64,000 nt of DNA. Source: Motiliproteus sp965230185 (GTDB taxonomy: Bacteria > Pseudomonadota > Gammaproteobacteria > Pseudomonadales > Balneatricaceae). Shown piece after piece: positions 43,784-52,525 of this stretch (its first letter is position 1; every line of letters starts with the position of its first letter). The notes beneath the pieces were generated by a model. It was not told the origin of the DNA. It searched no databases and saw only the letters and a list, made by a program, of their open reading frames with translations. Location of the stretch: the NCBI GenBank assembly GCA_965230185.1, contig OZ245995.1, positions 1,488,001 through 1,552,000 of the forward strand, given 5' to 3'. Both the position numbers and the translations under genes were made by a program.

Positions 43784-44839
43784 TTACTGGAGGTTTTTAG
43801 CGGCACAGGGGTTAGCTGCACAGGGATTTATAGCTGCACAGGGATTTATAGCTGCACAGGGATTTATAGCTGCGCAGGGATTGGCTGCGCAGGGATTTTT
43901 AGCGGCGCAGGGGTTAGCTGCGCAGGGGTTAGCTGCGCAGGGGTTAGCTGCGCAGGGATTAGCGGCGCAGGGGTTCTTTGCAGCACAGGGACTGGCTGCT
44001 GCAACTCTGAATCCCTTCTGGACCTCCTCGGTGTAGGCGGTCAGAGCCGCGAGCTCTCGGGATTTCCAACCCAGTGGGCCGGCGGCCATGGGCACAACCA
44101 TGCAGAGCTGGACCATCTCGTCAGCATGAATACTGTCCATCCCCGCGCGCTCTTTTGCCATTTTTACCTGATGAGGGTAGGGCACAGCGAAGGTCTTCTG
44201 AAACAGCTGGTTGTTGGCGTGGCAGGTACTGCATCTGACGCCACTGCGGCTCAGAGTCGGATCGTTCCAGAGTTTGCTGCCGTAGCTGACCAGGCCTGAC
44301 CGGTCACCCCACCATTCCGCAGGTCCCGCCGGTCGGGTAATCAGGCTGGCATCGACTTTGCCACCCGCCGCACAGGGGTTGGCGGCACAGGGGTTCTTTG
44401 CAGCACAGGGGTTGGCGGCACAGGGGTTCTTTGCAGCACAGGGATTGGCGGCACAGGGGTTCTTCGCAGCACAGGGATTGGCGGCACAGGGGTTCTTCGC
44501 AGCGCAGGGATTGGCGGCACAGGGGTTTTTCGCAGCGCAGGGATTGGCGGCACAGGGGTTTTTCGCAGCACAGGGATTGGCTGCGCAGGGGTTCTTCGCT
44601 GCACAGGGGTTCTTCGCAGCACAGGGATTAGCGGCACAGGGGTTCCTGGCAGCGCAGGGATTAGCGGCGCAGGGGTTCTTTGCAGCACAGGGATTGGCGG
44701 CGCAGGGGTTGGCTGCAACCAGGGTTATCCCATTCCAGTTGGGATCATTTTCCGGACCAGCCGCTGAATAAGGCGCCAGAAACAGCAGCATGGAAAGGGC
44801 GAACAGGGTGGCGCCCAGGCGCCGGATACACAGAACCAT
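43784..44839 (-). CDS. One-haem c-type cytochrome flanked by Asn-Pro-Cys-Ala-Ala repeats
   Basis: Exported protein of 351 aa, first of three. Signal peptide to about residue 27 (PYSAA). Residues 44-158 are 21 tandem units NPCAA with an optional Lys or Arg, mostly alternating so that the real period is 11 residues. Residues 159-282 form a compact domain with one haem motif CSTCH (203-207) and a likely distal Met in CMVVPM (247 or 251), ending LAALTAYTEE, as in small c-type cytochromes. Residues 283-348 are 12 more units, some with Ile in place of Lys. The mature chain thus has 33 repeat Cys in the oxidising periplasm. A metal-binding or thiol-redox role is plausible but unproven. I do not know a characterised member. 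Confidence 0.85.
   Translation of the reverse strand: MVLCIRRLGATLFALSMLLFLAPYSAAGPENDPNWNGITLVAANPCAANPCAAKNPCAANPCAARNPCAANPCAAKNPCAAKNPCAANPCAAKNPCAANPCAAKNPCAANPCAAKNPCAANPCAAKNPCAANPCAAKNPCAANPCAAKNPCAANPCAAGGKVDASLITRPAGPAEWWGDRSGLVSYGSKLWNDPTLSRSGVRCSTCHANNQLFQKTFAVPYPHQVKMAKERAGMDSIHADEMVQLCMVVPMAAGPLGWKSRELAALTAYTEEVQKGFRVAAASPCAAKNPCAANPCAANPCAANPCAANPCAAKNPCAANPCAAINPCAAINPCAAINPCAANPCAAKNLQ
43796..43993 (-). repeat. C-terminal Cys-repeat block (12 units)
   Basis: Tandem 15-18 base units encoding residues 283-348 of the Cys-repeat cytochrome. Units here are less regular than in the other block and three consecutive ones carry an Ile codon at the spacer position. Confidence 0.9.
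44366..44710 (-). repeat. N-terminal Cys-repeat block (21 units)
   Basis: Tandem units encoding residues 44-158, with a higher-order 33-base period (two pentapeptides plus Lys). Copies differ by silent changes such as TTT/TTC-side and GCG/GCA-side variants, so the protein pattern is kept while DNA drifts. Confidence 0.92.
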
Positions 44840-45320
44840 GGTTATCTCCTCTTAATTGTCGAAGGGACCTTGCTGAGATACCCGGAAACGACGTTCCGTC
44901 GCTGTTTCGGACTCGGGCGGGGTGGTGATTTCCGGTCCGGGAGGGGGCGGGTCCGAAACGGTATGGCTCGCGAATCGCAGGTTTCAGTTCCGGCGGGGCG
45001 GTTCTCTTTTCTGCCGGCCGCACAAAATGGCCCGGCACAGCCGCTGCCTGGCAATGAGTGAAGCGCTCTGGCAGAACGAGTCATCAAGAGCATCCTTCTT
45101 GTCACTTCTTGCAACCATCGGGCACAGTAACGGAAGGTTGGACCGGGCCCGGACCGTGGCTGTTCTTCTGCCAGGGGGGAAGCGCGAAAACAGTTGCGGC
45201 ACCACGCCCGAATCCACAATGCTTTGACCTGAGGTGCAGGTCTGCCCGAACGGCAAGTTACCTTCCGGATATCTACAAAGAGAGCGGAGCGGTTAAAACG
45301 TTACAGTCGGGGGCGATATT
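44840..45320. other. Intergenic region upstream of the Cys-repeat operon
   Basis: Holds the presumed minus-strand promoter of the Cys-repeat operon. No gene is supported: a 125-codon minus-strand frame (44842-45219) is Arg/Pro-rich and has no start signal or family features. No operator that I recognise. Confidence 0.35.
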
Positions 45321-45620
45321 TCAGCGATCCGGTCCGGGAAGGTAACGAGCAATCAGAGCTCTGGCCGCCGCAGAGTTCCAGGCCACCGGTCCGGCGAGAT
45401 AACCAATCAGCCGTCCGTCGGTATCGAACAGCAGGCTCATTGGTAACAGTTTCTGTCCGAAGGTCCGGCCAGACAGATAGTTCCGGTCTACGTAGCCCGG
45501 CAAGTTCAGAAAGCCCCTGGAAGCCAGAAACTGCCTGGCGGAGGTACCGTTCTCCAGATCCTGGTTAAAAGTCAGCACCCGCAGGTCCCGGTTACTGTTC
45601 AAATGCTGGAAATTCAGCAA
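45321..45620 (-). pseudogene. TlpA-like thioredoxin fragment lacking its N-terminal half
   Basis: Frame of 99 aa that matches the C-terminal half of TlpA/ResA-type periplasmic thioredoxins: LRVLTFNQDLENG, ARQFLASRGF, then LPMSLLFDTDGRLIGYLAGPVAW with the cis-Pro loop, and a final helix. The part that should hold the signal peptide, first strand and the CxxC active site is missing; the frame begins inside the 3' end of the LysR gene, overlapping it by 29 bases. So it cannot be an active thioredoxin and is probably a remnant of a gene that was truncated when it became joined to lysR. It may still be translated from the ATG at 45620. Confidence 0.6.
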
Positions 45621-46488
45621 GGATCAGGTCCGTGATCAGCTGTCCCGCTTTGCCGGGGGGACGGTTGGTATCGAAGACCAGTTGTGGCGTGAAGGTCACT
45701 CGGGATCCTCCGCTGAAACCCAGCTCCACCAGAGCGCCGGAATTCAGCTCATCGATGATCATGAAATGGGGCATCCAGCCGAAACCCAGTCCCATCTGCA
45801 ACGCGGTCTTTTTGCTGGAGAAACCGTGCATATAGAACACCCGGTCCCCGCCGAACTGCAGCGCATCAGGCGTCTGGCCCCGTTCGTCGCTGGTGTCCTG
45901 AATCGTCAGTTCGACGTGATCGTAAAGCTGATCAAGACTGATCCGCTGCTGCTGTGCCAGTGGATGGTCGCGAGCGGCCACCAGCAGCACGGTAATGGCT
46001 GGCAGGGCTATTGCCTTCAGGTTCGGCGCGGGCCGGTAATCCTTTACCAGCATCAGGTCGGAACGGTCCTGTTCGAATCGCATCTGCACTCCTCCCAGCG
46101 CCTCCACTTTGACCCGGGTTCGGGTCGGGATATCGCGATCCACCAGGGTCTTCAGAGCTCGCATCACCGGTTCCATGGGCAGCGCACCGTCGATCACCAG
46201 CTCCAGGCTGGGCTCCCAGCCCTCGGTATAGCGTTCCGCCAACGTCTCGATACGGCTGGCCAGCTCCAGCATCCGCCGTCCCTCGCTCCAGAGCACCTGG
46301 CCCCGGGGGGTCAGTTCCGCCCGGTATTTGCTGCGATCGAATATCTGAAAACCCAGTTGCTGCTCCAGCTTGCGGATCTGGTAACTGACGGCGGACTGGG
46401 CTTTACAGAGTTTCTCGGCGGCTCTGGCAAAGCTGCCTTCGCTGATGATCACGTGCAGTACGCGCAGGGATTCAAGATCCAGTCTCAT
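45592..46488 (-). CDS. LysR-family transcriptional regulator
   Basis: Protein of 298 aa with an N-terminal winged helix-turn-helix (SLRVLHVIISEGSFARAAEKL, then KAQSAVSYQIRKLEQQLGFQIFDRS) and a substrate-binding C-terminal domain, typical length for the family. It is divergent from hppD with 189 bases between starts, so it is a candidate regulator of tyrosine breakdown, though LysR control of hppD is not established here. The downstream truncated thioredoxin overlaps its 3' end. Confidence 0.9.
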   Translation of the reverse strand: MRLDLESLRVLHVIISEGSFARAAEKLCKAQSAVSYQIRKLEQQLGFQIFDRSKYRAELTPRGQVLWSEGRRMLELASRIETLAERYTEGWEPSLELVIDGALPMEPVMRALKTLVDRDIPTRTRVKVEALGGVQMRFEQDRSDLMLVKDYRPAPNLKAIALPAITVLLVAARDHPLAQQQRISLDQLYDHVELTIQDTSDERGQTPDALQFGGDRVFYMHGFSSKKTALQMGLGFGWMPHFMIIDELNSGALVELGFSGGSRVTFTPQLVFDTNRPPGKAGQLITDLILAEFPAFEQ

Positions 46489-46677
46489 TTCAGACAGCTC
46501 TCCTGCTGGCAGATGGGAGGCCCGCCAGCTTGTAAGATGATCGAATAATCAGATGTAGTTTATAGAAAGTTTATTCTTTTTTTTGCTGGTTATCTCTTCA
46601 GAATGATAAATATCAATAACGTTTCTGATCAGATAAAAACAACTTGCAGAAACAACAGCAAAAAGACGGAGATAACT

Positions 46678-47718
46678 ATGACTGAGCAAACCAATCCCCT
46701 CGGACTGCGCGGAATTGAGTTTACTGAGTTTGCCTCGCCGGACAGTGACTACATGCATGAAGTCTTTATCGACTTCGGCCTCTCTAAGCTCAGACGCTTT
46801 AAAGGCAAAGACATTCTCTACTACAACCAGAACGATATTCACTTCCTGCTGAATCGTGAACGTCAGGGGTTTTCCCGTGAGTTCGCCCGCCGTCACGGGC
46901 CTGCCATCTGCTCGATGGGCTGGCGGGTTGATGATGCCGACTTCGCCTTCCGGACGGCTGTTGAGCGGGGCGCACGACCCGCTGAAGAAACGCGTCGGGA
47001 TCTGCCCTATCCGGCGATTTACGGTATTGGCGACAGTCTGATCTATTTTATCGACCGATTCGGTGATCACGGTTCCATCTATGAGGAGGATTTTATCGCC
47101 CTGGATCAACCGCAGGTCGTCCCCCAGAAAGGCTTCCTGGCGGTCGATCATCTCACCAATAACGTCTACAAGGGCACCATGCAGATCTGGGCGGATTTCT
47201 ATAAGAAGGTGTTCGGTTTCACGGAGGTGCGCTACTTCGATATCAAGGGCCAGAAAACGGCACTGATCTCCTATGCCCTGAAATCTCCGGACGGTAGTTT
47301 CTGCATTCCCATCAATGAGGGTAAGGACGATAAGAACAACCAGATCGATGAGTATCTGGATGAATATCATGGTCCCGGCGTTCAGCACCTGGCGTTCCTG
47401 ACCGATGATCTGCTGGCATCCCTTGATGCCATGAAGGGCAGCCGGATCGCGACCCTGGATATCAACGATGATTACTACGACAGCGTCTTCGATCGGGTGC
47501 CGGGAGTTCAGGAAGATCCGCAACGTATCAGGCAGCATCAGGTGCTGGTGGATGGCGACGAGAAGGGTTATCTGCTGCAGATCTTTACCCGTAATCTGTT
47601 CGGACCGATTTTTATCGAACTGATCCAGCGCAAGCACCATCAGGGATTTGGTGAGGGCAATTTCCAGGCGCTGTTCGACTCCATCGAGCGGGATCAGCAA
47701 CGTCGCGGTGTGATCTGA
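46678..47718 (+). CDS. hppD: 4-hydroxyphenylpyruvate dioxygenase
   Basis: Non-haem iron enzyme of tyrosine breakdown that turns 4-hydroxyphenylpyruvate into homogentisate. The 346-aa product has two vicinal-oxygen-chelate halves. The iron ligands are visible: His in AVDHLTNNV near residue 160, His in GVQHLAFLTDD near residue 238 and Glu in FIELIQRKHHQGFGEGNF near residue 318; the last segment is diagnostic. The start at 46678 has CGGAGATA before it; a longer frame from 46603 adds unrelated residues. It is a single gene with its own terminator; homogentisate dioxygenase is not in the window. Confidence 0.95.
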   Translation: MTEQTNPLGLRGIEFTEFASPDSDYMHEVFIDFGLSKLRRFKGKDILYYNQNDIHFLLNRERQGFSREFARRHGPAICSMGWRVDDADFAFRTAVERGARPAEETRRDLPYPAIYGIGDSLIYFIDRFGDHGSIYEEDFIALDQPQVVPQKGFLAVDHLTNNVYKGTMQIWADFYKKVFGFTEVRYFDIKGQKTALISYALKSPDGSFCIPINEGKDDKNNQIDEYLDEYHGPGVQHLAFLTDDLLASLDAMKGSRIATLDINDDYYDSVFDRVPGVQEDPQRIRQHQVLVDGDEKGYLLQIFTRNLFGPIFIELIQRKHHQGFGEGNFQALFDSIERDQQRRGVI

Positions 47719-47742
47719 GCGCAGCCGCCGCGAAAATGACTC

Positions 47743-47770
47743 AGGCCCCTGATCGAGGGGCCTTTTTTTT
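47743..47770 (+). terminator. Rho-independent terminator of hppD
   Basis: Perfect arms AGGCCCCT and AGGGGCCT with a five-base loop followed by seven T, 25 bases after the hppD stop. Confidence 0.93.
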
Positions 47771-47894
47771 ATCACCATATCGGCCAGGCCAACGGCCATC
47801 CGGACCAGCCGGGGTATTTTCTCCGCTCGTCGGGGCGTGGTATTTCAGGGTGTCCGGCAGCTGCGTCAGCGGGGGCTGACACTGAGGATCGGAT

Positions 47895-50771
47895 TCAGTC
47901 GCTGTCCGGGTCGATCTCCGTCCCCATTCGTTCACGGGCGATGCGATGGATCTGTTCGCTGAGACCCGGGCTGGTGGCCAGCAGACGCTGAAAATCCCGG
48001 GCGTCCAGGGCCAGCAACTGGCTGTATCGAGTGGCGGTGACATCGGCGCTGCGGGGCTGGTGGGTCAGCAGTGCCAGCTCTCCGAAAAAATCACCCGGGC
48101 CCAGCCGGTGGGGCTCGGGGTCCAGCATCACTTCCAGATTGCCGCTGGCGATAAAGTAGAGGGTATCGCCGGGATCTCCACGGCACACCACCCGTTCCCC
48201 GGGGGCCGCCAGCCGGGGTTTCAGCAGCTCAGCGACTTCGCTGATCTGGTTGCCGGTCAGCGCCGCAAACAGCGGCACCCTGGCGATCAGCTGCTCGGGT
48301 TCAAGGCGCTGTCCGGCGGCCCGGGTGATGCTGTCTCTGAGGTCGGCAAAATCCGCCAGCAGGCTGTGGAAGTCCTGTACCGGCAACACCAGCAACTGGC
48401 AGTAAGCCAGGGCACTGATACTGGCGTTGCGGGGCTCTTCGGTGAGCAGGGCCACTTCACCGAAAAAATCACCACTGCCCAGCCAGATCGGCTCCGGTTC
48501 CACCTCCACCTGGACCGCGCCGCTGGATATGAAATACATGGCGTCACCGGGATCGCCCCGGTTGATCACCCGCTCCCCCGGCAGCACCAGCCGGGGCTTC
48601 AGCAGGCGAGCGATCGCATCGAGACGGCTGGCCGGAAGGTCGGTGAAGAACGGCACCCGCGCCACCAGCTTGTCCGGTTTCAGACCCAGATCCAGTGGTG
48701 GTCGCCGCTCCAGGATACGGGCGCGTCGCTCCAGGTCCCGTCCCAGGTCATTGAAAACCTCCTGGCTGATCACCCGGTCGTGCAGCATGCGTCGATAGCT
48801 GGCTTCCTCCAGGCGAAGTGCAACTCTGGCCAGGTAGCGCTTCTGCAGGGTTCTGGCGTAGTCGGGATACTGCTGGCCCAGCGCTTCCAGGGCCTGGCGG
48901 GTCGCCTCCAGCCGTTGTTGCAGCTGATCGACAAGCTGCTCACTGGCGTCGTCACCCAGCAGTGCGGGCATGCGCTCACGGGCATAGCTGACCAGTGCCA
49001 CGATCACCGTCTCTACCGCGCGCAGTGCCTCAAAGCGGTCTGCCAGCAGTCGTGCCAGAGGGCTGTCGATGCCCAGCTGGCGCTGCAGCATCAGGGTGGT
49101 TCGCAGCAACGGGCTGAATCCCAGCTGCTTCTCTACCGCCCGGCGATAGCCTTCGGCGCCGGAAGCTTTCAATCCATCCAGCAGATCATCGGCCTGAGCC
49201 ATCAGGATACGGGTGATTCCTGAGGAGATCAGGCCATCGGAAAAGCGGCTCAGGTAGAGCTGGCGTTCATGATTGACCAGGGTGGTGAGCCCCACCAGCT
49301 GCACCATCTCCTCAGGCAGATCTCCGCCACGGGTCATATCCGCTTCGATATCGGCCAGGCGCTGCTGGTACTCGCTGCAGATCTCGGCGGCAATCGGCGA
49401 ACTGATCCCATCCTGGCGGGCGGCCTGGTCCAGTCCCTTACCGATCTGTGACAGCGACAGCGCCATGACCCGGTTACGAATGGCCTGTTCTGAGGGGGGT
49501 AACTGATCGAGATTAAAGAACCGCATCAGCATGCCCATGGTCGGTGCGTTGACGAACAGGGTGAAGAGTACAAACCCGGTCACCAGCACCGCTACAAACT
49601 GCTTAATGTCGGCATCAATAGCCGGCGTTTCCAGAATCACCAGCGTCAGCGCCAGCGAGACTGCACCCCGGAGACCGCCCCAGAGCATCACGGTGCGGAA
49701 GGCGGCGCTGATTTTCTGTCCCCAGCCGAGCCGGTTGAGGCCGGGCAGGACCCCGAACAGGACCAGTGAGCGGGCCACAAAGGCGGCGATGGTGAGAGCG
49801 ATCAGGGCAACGGCGTTTTCGGCGGTGAGACCGGCCATCAGTCCGGGAACCAGCAGCCCCACCAGAAAGAAGATCAGCGAGTTGGCCCAGAACGCCAGCT
49901 CCTCCCAGGTCTCGGTCAGGGCGCTCCAGGTCTCCGGCGATACCTGGGTCCGACCGAAGGAGTTGATCATCAGGCCGGCGCTGACCACCGCCATGACTCC
50001 TGAGACATGCAGGTAATGTTCGGCCCAGACGAAACTCAGGTAGGCGAGACAGATGGTCAGGGTGATCTCTACCAGTGGCAGGTTGCGCAGGCGACCGATA
50101 ATCGAGGCCACCAGCCAGGCGGCGAGCACGCCCACCAGAATACCGCCGAGAAACACCACCAGGAAGCGACCGCTGGCTTCCACCAGGCTGGCCTCGGTGC
50201 CTTCGATCAGAATACCCGCCAGGATGGTGAACACGACGATGGCGGTGGCGTCGTTGAACAGGCTTTCACCCTCCACCAGAATGGTCAGTCGCTTTGGCGC
50301 TCCCAGGTTTTTAAAGATGGCGATAACGGCAATCGGATCTGTGGCCGAGACAATAGCGCCGATCAGCAGGCAGACCACCAGTCCCATCGCCGACAGGTTC
50401 CAGATCGTCAGGCCCACCACCAGGGTGGAGATCAGCAGGCCGATCACCGCCAGCAGCAGGATCGGGCCGAGGTCGGCCATCAGATGACGGGCGTTGATAT
50501 TCAGCGCTGATTCAAACACCAGCGCCGGCAGGAACACGAAGAACACCACCTCCGAGGTGATATCCAGGGCTCGAAGCGAGCTGAAGAAATCGGCCACCAG
50601 TCCGGCCTGGTCGCCGTCGTCCAGCATCAGTACCAGCAGGCCCAGCACACAGCCGGCCAGCGCCAGCAACACGGTATAGGGGAAGTTGATGCGGTTGGCC
50701 AGCGGCAGCAGCAGGCTGGAAACGGTCAGCAGGCCGACCAGCCCGAGCATCAGGAAGAAGGTCTCATGCAT
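47895..50771 (-). CDS. CPA1-type Na+/H+ antiporter with two cyclic-nucleotide-binding domains
   Basis: Membrane protein of 958 aa. Residues 1-420 form the antiporter core with about twelve helices; FNDATAIVVFTILAG carries the conserved Asp of NhaP/NHE proteins, preceded by GAIVSATDPIAVIAIF. A helical cytosolic linker (about 430-700) is followed by two tandem CNMP-binding domains, at about residues 700-815 and 825-945. Their phosphate-binding cassettes read GDFFGEVALLTEEPRNASIS and GDFFGELALLTHQPRSADVT, both keeping the Gly-Glu and Arg that contact cAMP or cGMP. So ion exchange is probably gated by a cyclic nucleotide. The start at 50771 has AAGGAGGT upstream. Three nucleotide cyclase genes follow within 8 kb. 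Confidence 0.92.
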   Translation of the reverse strand: MHETFFLMLGLVGLLTVSSLLLPLANRINFPYTVLLALAGCVLGLLVLMLDDGDQAGLVADFFSSLRALDITSEVVFFVFLPALVFESALNINARHLMADLGPILLLAVIGLLISTLVVGLTIWNLSAMGLVVCLLIGAIVSATDPIAVIAIFKNLGAPKRLTILVEGESLFNDATAIVVFTILAGILIEGTEASLVEASGRFLVVFLGGILVGVLAAWLVASIIGRLRNLPLVEITLTICLAYLSFVWAEHYLHVSGVMAVVSAGLMINSFGRTQVSPETWSALTETWEELAFWANSLIFFLVGLLVPGLMAGLTAENAVALIALTIAAFVARSLVLFGVLPGLNRLGWGQKISAAFRTVMLWGGLRGAVSLALTLVILETPAIDADIKQFVAVLVTGFVLFTLFVNAPTMGMLMRFFNLDQLPPSEQAIRNRVMALSLSQIGKGLDQAARQDGISSPIAAEICSEYQQRLADIEADMTRGGDLPEEMVQLVGLTTLVNHERQLYLSRFSDGLISSGITRILMAQADDLLDGLKASGAEGYRRAVEKQLGFSPLLRTTLMLQRQLGIDSPLARLLADRFEALRAVETVIVALVSYARERMPALLGDDASEQLVDQLQQRLEATRQALEALGQQYPDYARTLQKRYLARVALRLEEASYRRMLHDRVISQEVFNDLGRDLERRARILERRPPLDLGLKPDKLVARVPFFTDLPASRLDAIARLLKPRLVLPGERVINRGDPGDAMYFISSGAVQVEVEPEPIWLGSGDFFGEVALLTEEPRNASISALAYCQLLVLPVQDFHSLLADFADLRDSITRAAGQRLEPEQLIARVPLFAALTGNQISEVAELLKPRLAAPGERVVCRGDPGDTLYFIASGNLEVMLDPEPHRLGPGDFFGELALLTHQPRSADVTATRYSQLLALDARDFQRLLATSPGLSEQIHRIARERMGTEIDPDSD

Positions 50772-50913
50772 GCCGACCTCCTTGCGGATCCGTGGCGCGG
50801 TCCGGGATTCCCGGCCCACGCGCTGACGGAGGATACGGGCCGGCGACTGTCCGGGCTAAGCGGTTGCTGGCGAGGGGCGCTGTCATCGCGGGATCTCCTG
50901 TTATCCGCCCGGG

Positions 50914-52251
50914 TCAGGTCCAGGGGGGCGATCGGAAGCGCTGATCGGCATAGCGGGAAGGCCAGACGATTCGGGCTTTTCCGCCGAACAGTTGTGCCAT
51001 CGGCATAAAAAAGCCCTCCATAAAGCGTCCGGTTATCACTTCGTTGGCGGAGACGGTCTGAGGCATGGGGCGAGTGGCAAAGCGATAACGGTTCCAGATG
51101 CCACGATAGGGAGTGCGGTGGATGGTTCTGACCAGCGCATCCAGCTCCAGACTGGCCGTGGCGTTCAGCACCCGGAAGGCCATCCGCGCGTAATCGTAAT
51201 GAAGGCCGGCGGCTGCAATGCTGGGCGGCTGACTGAAACGGCTGGTGTAGCGCCGGACCCACCAGCGCTGCCAGAGCGCAATAGGCATTGCCGAATCCAT
51301 GGTGACGATGAAATCCGAATCGTCGCCGGTCAGTGCGTGCCAGTTGCTGATCCACCTCAGTCCGTGGGCCAGCAGCAGCGCTCTGAGCTGGTGCTGGCGG
51401 AACTGACGGACGAAACTGACGGCAGCCTCGCGGCCGGTGGTGGTCATTGCCACCAGCGATACCCGACGGTCAGCATAACTGTCCAGCAGCGCGCCAAAGT
51501 CGGTCTGATCGAGGCCGGTAAGATCGTAGTGCTGCGCCTGAAAACCGGCCTGCCTGAGGCTGGCCAGCAGGGCTTCTCCCCAGTTGCGACCATATTCGCT
51601 GTTCTCCACCATCACTGCTGCCCGGTCACTGGCCGGTTGCCACAGTCCCTGACTTCGGAAGTGGTTAATGGGGGCGCCATAAAGTGCGGCAAAGCGGGAA
51701 GGAGAAGGCCAGCCTTTGAACCAGCCGCGGTACTTTCCGGGGGCACGGTTGATTCGTTCGGCAATGGTGCGCGCTTCGCCGAGATGACCAAAATGGAGAA
51801 TATGATAGGGCACCTCCGCATCCATGGCCGCCAGCGCCACATCGGAATGCCAGCCACCCAGCATCAGGGCCACACCCCGATCGGCGATTGCCTGGGTGAT
51901 GGCGCCGGTCGCCTGGTCCGGATCCGAGGCGCTGTCGACCCAGACCAGCTCGATATCCCGGGACTGACCGTCGATGATCAGCGGTACTTCGCCTTCGGCC
52001 CGGGCATCCTCCAGAGCCATGATCACGCCCTGGCGGATCGCCTGGCCGGTATCGCTGGCCGGGCCGGAATAGGGCCCCAGAATGCCCACTTTCAGGGGCG
52101 CCTGATCGGGGGACGCAGCGACTGGCCCGGTTCTGCCCAGCGCCAGCAGAGCAGACACGCCGGTGGCCGCCGTTGCCCGGATAAACCGACGGCGGCTCAG
52201 TGGCGTTGTCTGTGTGTCCCGCTGATTCTGTCTGTCGCTGTTACGCTGCAT
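50914..52251 (-). CDS. Tat-exported type-1 periplasmic binding protein (orphan)
   Basis: Binding protein of about 445 aa of the LivK/amide-binding class. The N-terminus has a twin-arginine signal, SRRRFIRATAATGVSALLALG. The mature part begins VGILGPYSGPASDTGQAIRQGVIMALE and has LMLGGWHSDVALAAMDAEVPY, followed by ENSEYGRNWGEALLASLRQAGFQA, all typical of periplasmic binding fold type 1. No ABC permease or ATPase gene is adjacent; the next gene, divergent, is a membrane adenylate cyclase, and a second such binding protein lies beyond it. A sensory role is inferred. The start could be further upstream (52416 or 52323); 52251 gives a short leader before the Arg pair. Confidence 0.82.
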   Translation of the reverse strand: MQRNSDRQNQRDTQTTPLSRRRFIRATAATGVSALLALGRTGPVAASPDQAPLKVGILGPYSGPASDTGQAIRQGVIMALEDARAEGEVPLIIDGQSRDIELVWVDSASDPDQATGAITQAIADRGVALMLGGWHSDVALAAMDAEVPYHILHFGHLGEARTIAERINRAPGKYRGWFKGWPSPSRFAALYGAPINHFRSQGLWQPASDRAAVMVENSEYGRNWGEALLASLRQAGFQAQHYDLTGLDQTDFGALLDSYADRRVSLVAMTTTGREAAVSFVRQFRQHQLRALLLAHGLRWISNWHALTGDDSDFIVTMDSAMPIALWQRWWVRRYTSRFSQPPSIAAAGLHYDYARMAFRVLNATASLELDALVRTIHRTPYRGIWNRYRFATRPMPQTVSANEVITGRFMEGFFMPMAQLFGGKARIVWPSRYADQRFRSPPWT

Positions 52252-52525
52252 GGGTCGCTGTCTGCCTGGATGGTGGGCGGCCACCGATGACCTGCCGGAA
52301 AGCCCGGTTCGACGCGGAAGCATCAGTATCAAGCTTAGCTCAGCGAGGAGCCGGAAAGCGTAAGTGGCGAACCGCCAACCGGTTTTGCGGAGGACTGACT
52401 GCAGTCCCGGGCGCAAAAACCGCTACTCTTGATATAGGAGTCGCTCCCGGGCTGAACAGCCGGTCCGGGAAACCGATCCCTCTGTTCTCCCTTCCGACTG
52501 CGGTTGCTATGGGGCCGGTGCACGT

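Noticed and set aside
43796..44710. CRISPR array, suggested by dense short direct repeats
   Set aside because: Units are contiguous, lack unique spacers and are in frame in a coding gene; no cas genes are near.
44358..44771. Plus-strand frame of Gly-Leu-Ala-Ala-Gln-Gly-Phe repeats opposite the Cys-repeat gene
   Set aside because: A by-product of the tandem repeats read on the other strand; no start signal, no signal peptide, and the minus strand has a signal peptide and a haem motif.
50992..52290. Long plus-strand frame (432 codons) opposite the Tat-exported binding protein
   Set aside because: The minus-strand product has a Tat signal and binding-protein motifs; the plus-strand product has none.
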